Below are positions 5,679 through 11,144 of a stretch of 11,144 bases of DNA, one piece after another. This DNA is from an uncultured Actinomycetes bacterium (GTDB lineage Bacteria > Actinomycetota > Actinomycetes > Nanopelagicales > Nanopelagicaceae). Location: the NCBI GenBank assembly GCA_903921405.1, contig CAIXPV010000075.1:1-11144 (forward strand), read 5' to 3'. Every line of letters begins with the position of its first letter. Positions within the stretch are counted from its first letter, which is position 1. Below the pieces are notes generated by a model. The model made no database searches and had not been told where the DNA came from. It was given only the letters and a program-made list of their open reading frames with translations. The position numbers and the translations under genes were made by a program.

Positions 5679-7328
5679 ATGAGTAAGCCAATTTTAGAGA
5701 TCGCGGGATTTAACGTCGATTTCTGGGTGGATGGCGTGTGGTATCCAGCTGTTATCGATATGAACCTCTCGCTTGAACCCGGCAAAGTAACTGCCATCGT
5801 CGGTGAATCAGGTTCAGGTAAATCAACGACGGCTTTAGGTTTGATGTCTCTGCTTGCATCTAATGCACGCATGTCTGGAAGCGTAAAAGTTAAAGAGCAG
5901 GAGATGCTCAACGCTAAAGCGGTAACGCTTCGCCATTTCCGAGGAAAAGAAGTTGCCTATATTTTCCAAGAGCCAATGACAGCGCTAAATCCGGTCTACA
6001 CAATTGGTTTTCAGATCATGGAGACTTTGCGCAATCACTTCGACATGGGTCCTCATCAGGCACATGCTCGCGCACTTGAATTAATCACGATGGTGGATAT
6101 TCCAGATCCAGAAAAATCAATTAATAAGTACCCGCATCAGCTATCAGGTGGTCAGCGCCAACGCGCAATGATCGCTCAAGCCCTCGCGTGTGATCCAGGA
6201 CTTCTAGTCGCCGATGAACCAACCACGGCTCTTGATGTAACGGTTCAGGCTGAGATTTTGGATTTAATGCGCGATCTTAAAGGTAAGTTCAACTCTGCCA
6301 TTCTTTTGATTACGCATGACATGGGTGTTGTCGCCGATATGGCCGATGAGATCTTGGTTATGAAAGATGGAATTACCGTTGAACACGGCAGTGCCGACCA
6401 GATCTTTAATCGCCCACAGCATCCATATACACAGCAACTATTGGGTTCGGTTCCAAAGTTGGGTTCAAGTGTAAAGCGCGCACTTCCTTACAAGGAGAAC
6501 GCTAAACCAGATCCCGTTTTAAAACTTACTGATGTGACCATTGAATATCCAAAGCGCGGACGTATTCCAGCATTTACTGCAGTCAAAAACTTTAACCTTG
6601 AAATCTATCCAGGTGAAATCGTTGGCCTGGTAGGAGAATCAGGCTCTGGAAAGACAACTGTAGGTCGTGCAGCAATTGGTTTACTTCCTATTAAAGCCGG
6701 AACAATTGAGATTGTTGGCAAAGATATTAGCCATGCATCACAAAAAGATCTCTTTTCGATTCGTCGCCATACGGGAATCGTTTTTCAAGATCCAGCTAGC
6801 TCGTTAAATCCACGTCTGCCAATCGGAGAGTCAATTGGCGAGCCAATATTCTTAGCAAAAATTGCTAAGGGTCCTGAGCTTGCACGCATGATCGAAGATT
6901 TATTGGACCAAGTGGAACTTCCACGCAGCTATCGCAACCGTTATCCGCATGAGCTATCAGGTGGACAGCGCCAACGTGTGGGTATTGCGCGCGCACTGGC
7001 ATTGACACCAGATTTGTTGATTGCCGATGAACCTACATCGGCGCTAGATGTTTCGGTACAGGCCCGCTTCTTAGATCTTTTGCAAGAGCTTCAGGAAAAG
7101 ATGAAGTTTGCATGTCTATTTATCAGCCACGATTTAGCCGTAGTCGATATCTTGGCCCACCGCATTGCAGTTATGCAGAACGGTCTGCTAGTCGAAGAAG
7201 GCGATCGTGATTCGATTTTGATGCGTCCACAAAATGACTACACACGTCGCTTGATCGCTGCCGTTCCGGTACCAGATCCTGCCGAACAGCGTGTCCGTCG
7301 TGAGGCTCGTTTAGCTGCTAAGAAGTAA
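5679..7328 (+). CDS. Fused double ATP-binding subunit of peptide ABC transporter (DppD-DppF type)
   Basis: The 549-residue cytosolic protein carries two complete ABC ATPase domains in one chain, replacing separate DppD and DppF. Domain 1 has Walker A GESGSGKST (42-50), signature LSGGQRQR (155-162), Walker B LLVADEPTTALD with D179/E180, and H-loop H213. Domain 2 has Walker A GESGSGKTT (319-327), signature LSGGQRQR (426-433), Walker B LLIADEPTSALD with D450/E451, and H-loop H484. Each domain is followed by the family's C-terminal element (NRPQHPYTQQLLGSVP and MRPQNDYTRRLIAAVP). Both sites keep all catalytic residues, so both should hydrolyse ATP. One chain would dock on the EAA loops of the two permeases encoded upstream. 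It completes the importer although a reverse-strand gene lies between. The stop is 7 nt from that of the convergent tgt, with no visible terminator between them. Confidence 0.95.
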   Translation: MSKPILEIAGFNVDFWVDGVWYPAVIDMNLSLEPGKVTAIVGESGSGKSTTALGLMSLLASNARMSGSVKVKEQEMLNAKAVTLRHFRGKEVAYIFQEPMTALNPVYTIGFQIMETLRNHFDMGPHQAHARALELITMVDIPDPEKSINKYPHQLSGGQRQRAMIAQALACDPGLLVADEPTTALDVTVQAEILDLMRDLKGKFNSAILLITHDMGVVADMADEILVMKDGITVEHGSADQIFNRPQHPYTQQLLGSVPKLGSSVKRALPYKENAKPDPVLKLTDVTIEYPKRGRIPAFTAVKNFNLEIYPGEIVGLVGESGSGKTTVGRAAIGLLPIKAGTIEIVGKDISHASQKDLFSIRRHTGIVFQDPASSLNPRLPIGESIGEPIFLAKIAKGPELARMIEDLLDQVELPRSYRNRYPHELSGGQRQRVGIARALALTPDLLIADEPTSALDVSVQARFLDLLQELQEKMKFACLFISHDLAVVDILAHRIAVMQNGLLVEEGDRDSILMRPQNDYTRRLIAAVPVPDPAEQRVRREARLAAKK

Positions 7329-7335
7329 GTCCTAC

Positions 7336-8571
7336 TTAGTCGCTAGCTTGTCCGCTGCGGTGGCTATAGCGGCCTAGGAAATCGGCCTTCATGTCGGCGA
7401 AGTTTCCATCCACTAGCGCCTGTCGCATCTGATCAACTAAGCGAACAATAAATCGCTCATTGTGAATCGTTGCAAGAGTTGCTGCAATCATCTCTTTGCC
7501 ACGAAATACATGGTGCATATACGCCCGTGTGTAGTGCGTACAGGTGTAACAGTCACATTCATCGTCAATTGCGGTGAAATCGCGCTTAAATCGGCTGTTA
7601 GACAGGTTAAAACGCCCCTCCATCGTGTACACAGCGCTTGTGCGAGCGATTCGACTGGCTAATACGCAGTCAAATGTATCGATACCGTTTTCTACGCCGA
7701 CAAATAGATCTTCAGGGGCGCCGATTCCCAATAAGTGCTTCGGTTTTTCCTGCGGCAGTACCTGATTGACCCAACCAACAATCGTTCCAAGTTTTTCTTT
7801 ATCTAAGGCACCGCCGATTCCAAAGCCATCAAATGACTGTCCGGAAGATTCAAGGGAGCCTAAATCACCAGCGGCTTTTTTACGTAGATCCTCATATTGA
7901 GCCCCTTGAATCACACCAAATAAAGCTTGGTAGGGCTTGGTACTTCGTTGATCAGTGAGCTTCTTGTGCTCATCCAGGCATCGGGCGGCCCAGGCCAGAG
8001 TGCGATCCATGGCTAACTCTTGATACGGGCGAGTGTTATGTAGCGTCGTGCACTCATCGAAGGCGAACATAATGTCAGCTCCAATTTGGTGCTGAACCTG
8101 CATCGAAATCTCTGGAGTAAAGCGATGCATGGAGCCATCGAGGTGGGATTTAAAAGTTACGCCTTCATCATCAACATGGGCCAGGCGCTCTTTGTTGCCG
8201 GCGATGACATCATCGGCGCGAAAAGTCTTTGCATCCATGGCTAAGACTTTCTTAAAACCAACGCCAAGAGATAAGACTTGAAAACCACCAGAGTCAGTAA
8301 AAGTTGGCCCAGGCCAGTTCATAAATTCGCCAAGCCCACCAGCCTCATCCAAAATATCTGCCCCGGGCTGTAAGTACAAATGATAAGCATTAGCTAATAA
8401 GGCTTGTGCGCCAAGATCTGCCATCGCTTCAGGCAGCACCGATTTCACTGTGGCCTTAGTGCCTACCGGAATAAATGCTGGAGTTTGAATCTGCCCATGC
8501 GGTGTTGTGATTGTTCCAACGCGCGCTAAAGACGCTGACTCGGCATGTTTGATCTCAAAACTAAAGCTCAT
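7336..8571 (-). CDS. tgt: tRNA-guanine transglycosylase (queuosine pathway)
   Basis: The 411-residue enzyme exchanges guanine 34 in the anticodons of tRNA-Asp, -Asn, -His and -Tyr for preQ1 (the bacterial substrate), on the way to queuosine. Visible features: PAFIPVGTKATVK (31-43), the general-base motif TDSGGFQ with D93, FDECTT with D172 and C174 in the base-binding pocket (C174 is the bacterial-type residue), the GVIQGAQY loop (219-226), the nucleophile in FDCVL (D301), and a zinc site C339-x-C341-x2-C344 with H370 26 residues later, the expected spacing. About 25 extra residues (roughly 103-133) lie between VLSLG and DDEGVTFKSHLDGS; I associate this longer form with actinobacterial proteins. 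The motif after the nucleophile reads ASRIART rather than the common PTRxxRN. The start is 3 nt after the peptidase stop with no clear ribosome binding site, so translation probably depends on coupling. Confidence 0.95.
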   Translation of the reverse strand: MSFSFEIKHAESASLARVGTITTPHGQIQTPAFIPVGTKATVKSVLPEAMADLGAQALLANAYHLYLQPGADILDEAGGLGEFMNWPGPTFTDSGGFQVLSLGVGFKKVLAMDAKTFRADDVIAGNKERLAHVDDEGVTFKSHLDGSMHRFTPEISMQVQHQIGADIMFAFDECTTLHNTRPYQELAMDRTLAWAARCLDEHKKLTDQRSTKPYQALFGVIQGAQYEDLRKKAAGDLGSLESSGQSFDGFGIGGALDKEKLGTIVGWVNQVLPQEKPKHLLGIGAPEDLFVGVENGIDTFDCVLASRIARTSAVYTMEGRFNLSNSRFKRDFTAIDDECDCYTCTHYTRAYMHHVFRGKEMIAATLATIHNERFIVRLVDQMRQALVDGNFADMKADFLGRYSHRSGQASD

Positions 8572-8574
8572 TAA

Positions 8575-10524
8575 TTACCAAATCTGAACGCGTTGTGATT
8601 CATCGATCCACAACTTATCTTTTTCAGTAACACCAAATGCTTCATAGAAGGGTGTGAAGTTACTGACGATTGTGTTGCAGCGAAACTCACTAGGGGAGTG
8701 CGGATCAGTAGCGATGCGACGACGCATCTCTTCTGGGCGAACTTTGCCGCGCCAGACCTGTGCCCATCCAAGGAAGAGACGCTGTTCACCGGTTAAGTCA
8801 CCGATCACCGTCGATGGCTTACCGGCAAGTGAGATTTGATAAGCCTTATAAGCAATGGCTAAGCCACCTAAGTCGCCGATATTTTCACCAACAGTAAGTG
8901 CGCCATTGACAGTGATATCTGGTGTCTCTTCTGGGACCAGTTTGTTGTACTGCTCGATCAAAGCATTGGAGCGAATCTCAAATGCGGCACGATCTTCATC
9001 GCTCCACCAGTTGTTGAGGGCGCCATCGCCATCAAATTTTGAGCCTTGATCATCAAAGCCATGGCCGATTTCATGGCCAATCACTGCGCCGATTCCGCCG
9101 TAGTTGACGGCATCATCGGCAGTCAATGAGAAAAATGGGGATTGCAAAATCGCCGCTGGAAAAACAATCTCATTCATCACCGGGTTGTAATAGGCATTTA
9201 CCGTTTGCGGCGTCATATGCCACTCGTCGCGATCGACGGGCTTACCAATCTTGGCTAACTCATGATCTCGCTGGAACTTTGTAACCTGCCCGATATTGGT
9301 AAATAGATCATTAGGGTCGGTTTGAAGAGCTGAATAATCACGCCACTTATCTGGGTAGCCAATCTTTGGGCGGAACTTACCGAGCTTTTCTAAGGCCTTG
9401 GCTTTAGTAGTCGCACTCATCCAATCGATCTCATTGATGCTCACGCGATATGCCTCAATCAGATTTGCCACTAATTTTTCCATCGCGACCTTTGCCGCCA
9501 CTGGGAAGTGCTGCTCGACATAGACCTTACCGACAGCCTCGCCCAATGAGCCCTCTACCAATGAGACTGCTCGCTTCCAGCGTTCGCGAAGTTCGGGAGT
9601 GCCAGATAGCGTCTTGCCATAGAAGGAGAAGTTTTGATTAACTAAATCATTCGATAAATAAGCTGCAGAGCCACTAATGACATTCCACTTAAGCCAGGCG
9701 ACCCAGCTGTCTCGATCGAAGGTCGAGAGAATCTCTGACAAGCCCGCAAAATATGGAGGCTGCTGAACGATCACGGAGTCAAGAACAACCGATGGAATTT
9801 CACCGGCCGATAGGTACAGGTCAAAGTCAAAGGCGGGCATCAAGGCCTTTACTTCGGTACGAGTTAACTTGTTATACGTCAGAGTTGCATCACGATCTTT
9901 AACGGCATCAAAGTGATGACTTGCTAATGCAGTTTCAAGGGCAAGAATCTTGGCAGCTACGTCAGCGCCATTGGCGATACCAACAAGAGTGAACATAGAT
10001 TGGACGTGGGCTAGAAAAGCGCTACGGATATCGGCGTATTTGTCGTCGCGGTAGTAGGACTCATCGGGCAGTGAAATCCCACCTTGAGCTAGGTACAAGA
10101 TATTTGAGCTAACATCTTTTTGATCTGCATATATATATGAACCAAAGATGCCGCCCAAGCCTCGGGCTTCAAGGCCCGACATTGTCGAAATGAAATCACT
10201 CAAAGAGTAGATCGCATCGCAGGAATCTAAATCGGCTTGAATAGGGGAGAAGCCCTTAGCTTCGATCACATCGGCGTCCATAAATGATGAGTACACATCA
10301 CTAATCTTTTTCGCTTCGTCACTGCCGCTGGCGTTCTCAATAATCGCCCGGACCTGCTTTTCAGATAAGTCGCGCAGCTTTATAAAGGCACCATCGGATG
10401 CTCGATCGGCAGGGATGACGGCGCTTGTGAGCCAGGCACCATTAAAATGGCGATACAAGTCATCGTGTATGCGAACGCTGGAATCGATGTGCTCAAAATC
10501 TAAACCACTAGTGCTAATACTCAC
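8575..10524 (-). CDS. pepO: M13-family zinc metallopeptidase (neprilysin/PepO type), cytosolic
   Basis: The 649-residue peptidase is predicted to cut oligopeptides. The zinc site is HEIGH (484-488, ligands H484 and H488, catalytic E485), with the third ligand E547 in GENIGDLGG (D551 supporting). Other M13 landmarks are NAYYNP (443-448, substrate backbone binding), the H609/R615 pair in DPHSPSEFRCN (transition-state and S1' contacts in neprilysin), and the C-terminal RVQIW ending in Trp. The N-terminal half (HDDLYRHFNGAWL, then the helical M13_N domain) is complete. There is no signal peptide or membrane anchor, unlike eukaryotic neprilysin, so it acts in the cytosol. The start is a GTG at 10524, chosen because a TATAAG -10 element ends only 11 nt upstream, leaving a leader of about 5 nt. 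It heads a two-gene unit with tgt and is divergent from marR. Its link to the adjacent peptide importer is suggestive. Confidence 0.93.
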   Translation of the reverse strand: MSISTSGLDFEHIDSSVRIHDDLYRHFNGAWLTSAVIPADRASDGAFIKLRDLSEKQVRAIIENASGSDEAKKISDVYSSFMDADVIEAKGFSPIQADLDSCDAIYSLSDFISTMSGLEARGLGGIFGSYIYADQKDVSSNILYLAQGGISLPDESYYRDDKYADIRSAFLAHVQSMFTLVGIANGADVAAKILALETALASHHFDAVKDRDATLTYNKLTRTEVKALMPAFDFDLYLSAGEIPSVVLDSVIVQQPPYFAGLSEILSTFDRDSWVAWLKWNVISGSAAYLSNDLVNQNFSFYGKTLSGTPELRERWKRAVSLVEGSLGEAVGKVYVEQHFPVAAKVAMEKLVANLIEAYRVSINEIDWMSATTKAKALEKLGKFRPKIGYPDKWRDYSALQTDPNDLFTNIGQVTKFQRDHELAKIGKPVDRDEWHMTPQTVNAYYNPVMNEIVFPAAILQSPFFSLTADDAVNYGGIGAVIGHEIGHGFDDQGSKFDGDGALNNWWSDEDRAAFEIRSNALIEQYNKLVPEETPDITVNGALTVGENIGDLGGLAIAYKAYQISLAGKPSTVIGDLTGEQRLFLGWAQVWRGKVRPEEMRRRIATDPHSPSEFRCNTIVSNFTPFYEAFGVTEKDKLWIDESQRVQIW

Positions 10525-10535
10525 GTGTGCGACCC

Positions 10536-10541
10536 CTTATA
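10536..10541 (-). promoter_or_regulatory. -10 element of the peptidase-tgt transcript
   Basis: On the minus strand TATAAG occupies 10541-10536. A start site 7 nt beyond its end falls near 10529, five bases before the GTG start codon, so the mRNA would be nearly leaderless. The expected -35 region falls inside the 10549-10564 palindrome. Confidence 0.5.
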
Positions 10542-10548
10542 GAAATTT

Positions 10549-10564
10549 AGTTGAAAGTTCAACT
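10549..10564. promoter_or_regulatory. 16-bp palindrome, likely MarR-family operator
   Basis: AGTTGAA (10549-10555) and TTCAACT (10558-10564) are perfect inverted arms around AG. TTGAA-N2-TTCAA palindromes of this size are typical MarR-family operators. It lies midway in the 59-bp gap between the divergent peptidase gene and marR and overlaps the -35 region of both. Binding would therefore repress both directions; autoregulation is the usual mode for this family. The assignment to the adjacent regulator is inference. Confidence 0.7.
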
Positions 10565-10571
10565 GTTAGCG

Positions 10572-10577
10572 TAGACT
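10572..10577 (+). promoter_or_regulatory. -10 element of marR giving a leaderless mRNA
   Basis: TAGACT (TANNNT) ends 6 nt before the ATG at 10584, exactly the spacing that places the transcription start on the A of the start codon. There is no ribosome binding site, which fits a leaderless transcript of the sort common in Actinobacteria. TTGAAA (10551-10556) is a possible -35, but the 15-nt spacer is short. Confidence 0.55.
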
Positions 10578-10583
10578 GTCACC

Positions 10584-11066
10584 ATGCCAGATGAAAACGC
10601 TACCGCACCTGCCTGGCTAAACCCCACCGAAATGGTGGCCTGGCGCAGTTACATAATCGCCAGCCGGCGCTTATTAGAGGCCCTAGATAATGACCTCGTT
10701 GACCACGATTTAAGTATGGCCGACTATGAGATTTTAGCTCAGCTCAGTGATGCCCCAGATCGCAAGTTGCGAATGAGTGAGCTCGCAGCGATTGCACTGT
10801 TATCGCGCTCGCGTTTATCACACCGTATGAAGGTGATGGAGAAAGCGGGATGGGTAAAACGTGAAGCATGTCCATCGGATAAGCGTGGATATTTTGCAGT
10901 GATGACACCTAAGGGTTGGAAGGCCATTGTTGCTGCAGCCCCTGATCACGTGGCAAGTGTTCGCGCTCGCTTTGTCAATCATTTGAGTAAAGCTGATCAA
11001 GAAGTTCTAGCGCAGATTTTTTCACGAATAGAGACTTCTTTACGGGCAGAGGTTATTGAAGAATAG
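10584..11066 (+). CDS. MarR-family transcriptional regulator
   Basis: The 160-residue protein has the MarR layout: dimerising helix 1 from about residue 12 (PTEMVAWRSYIIASRRLLEAL), a helix after LSMADYEILAQLS (43-55), the winged helix-turn-helix (MSELAAIALLSRSRLSHRMK, 64-83, recognition helix at about 74-84), the wing VKREACPSDKRGYFAVMT (91-108) with the conserved D99 and R101, and a C-terminal dimer helix. It would bind DNA as a dimer and release it on binding a small ligand or on oxidation. A single cysteine (C96) sits at the wing, but the helix-1 cysteine of OhrR-type sensors is absent. The ligand is unknown. It is divergent from the peptidase-tgt pair with a fitting palindrome between, so that pair and itself are the obvious targets. 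The ATG is chosen from the leaderless promoter spacing. Transcription ends at the hairpin at 11085. Confidence 0.93.
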   Translation: MPDENATAPAWLNPTEMVAWRSYIIASRRLLEALDNDLVDHDLSMADYEILAQLSDAPDRKLRMSELAAIALLSRSRLSHRMKVMEKAGWVKREACPSDKRGYFAVMTPKGWKAIVAAAPDHVASVRARFVNHLSKADQEVLAQIFSRIETSLRAEVIEE

Positions 11067-11084
11067 AAAGAGTGCATAAAAATT

Positions 11085-11112
11085 CCCGCCACATAGAGTG
11101 GCGGGTTTTTTT
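11085..11112. terminator. Intrinsic terminator, probably bidirectional
   Basis: CCCGCCAC (11085-11092) pairs perfectly with GTGGCGGG (11098-11105) around ATAGA and is followed by seven T (11106-11112). It lies 18 nt after the marR stop. On the other strand the stem is followed by AATTTTTATG, so it can also end the minus-strand gene whose stop is at 11122. Confidence 0.9.
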
Positions 11113-11121
11113 AATAGATAA

Positions 11122-11144
11122 TTACTTAGCTGCTGCCTTCTTGC
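11122..11144 (-). CDS. C-terminal end of a minus-strand gene with a Lys/Ala-rich tail (HU-like?)
   Basis: Read on the minus strand, the last bases give KKAAAK and a TAA stop (11124-11122), located just before a terminator that works in that direction. Lys/Ala-rich tails of this kind occur at the end of actinobacterial HU-type histone-like proteins and of some ribosomal proteins. Only six full codons are visible, so the identity is a guess, and even its being a gene rests on the tail and the terminator. Confidence 0.4.

Noticed and set aside
4975..5682. 235-codon plus-strand open frame overlapping the DppC-like end and the PH gene
   Set aside because: Not called as a gene. Its first part lies inside the DppC-like gene in another frame, and the rest is the in-phase antisense of the PH gene, whose protein has clear TM and PH features. 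It is kept only as a finding because of its neat junctions.
10584..11066. Zinc-sensing (AdcR/ZitR-type) role for the MarR protein, because both divergent genes encode zinc enzymes
   Set aside because: The AdcR-type ligand pattern (the helix-1 Glu/Cys and the paired His) is not seen and the palindrome differs from the AdcR operator. The His near residue 122 is common in ordinary actinobacterial MarR proteins as far as I recall.
1..11144. CRISPR arrays, IS elements, tRNA/rRNA genes, toxin-antitoxin or defence genes
   Set aside because: No regular direct repeats, transposase motifs, tRNA-like folds or defence-type domains were seen on either strand.

Overview
The window looks like a piece of a small-genome, moderate-GC actinobacterial chromosome. 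The Candidatus Nanopelagicales (acI) and other freshwater Actinobacteria are my best guess. The clues are a 177-residue two-TM PH-domain protein of a type I associate with Actinobacteria, a Tgt carrying an extra segment I associate with actinobacterial Tgt proteins, a cytosolic M13 (PepO-type) peptidase, promoter spacing that suggests leaderless mRNA, and very short intergenic gaps. The lineage is inferred from these features; no rRNA or other marker is present.

Layout. Positions 2-301 (+) hold the C-terminal end of an MFS exporter cut by the left edge. Positions 475-7328 (+) hold a complete peptide-type (Dpp/Opp) ABC importer: a secreted family-5 solute-binding protein (475-2319), a DppB-like permease with about six extra membrane segments (2451-3995), a DppC-like permease (3996-5084) and a fused double ATPase of DppD-DppF type (5679-7328). 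A gene for a small PH-domain membrane protein lies on the opposite strand (5086-5619), between the second permease and the ATPase. Convergent to the importer is a minus-strand pair, the M13 metallopeptidase (10524-8575) followed after 3 nt by tgt (8571-7336). A MarR-family regulator (10584-11066, +) is divergent from this pair. The 59-bp gap between them carries a 16-bp palindrome, a good operator candidate, between two outward-facing -10 elements placed for leaderless or nearly leaderless transcripts. A bidirectional terminator (11085-11112) closes marR, and the last 23 bases hold the C-terminal codons of another minus-strand gene ending in a Lys/Ala-rich tail.

How it fits together. The importer would bring oligopeptides into the cell, where a cytosolic M13 oligopeptidase could cut them, so the region reads as a peptide-uptake and peptide-breakdown neighbourhood. 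A 14-bp perfect hairpin without a U-tract, between the binding-protein gene and the permease genes, is well placed to keep the binding-protein mRNA more abundant than the permease mRNA. The linkage of tgt (queuosine tRNA modification) to the peptidase is unexplained beyond shared transcription.

I found no CRISPR array, IS element, tRNA or rRNA, and no clearly novel defence or mobile system. The most interesting items are the enlarged DppB-like permease, the antisense PH gene nested inside the importer operon together with the 201-codon in-phase antisense frame across it, and the compact MarR-controlled divergent promoter.
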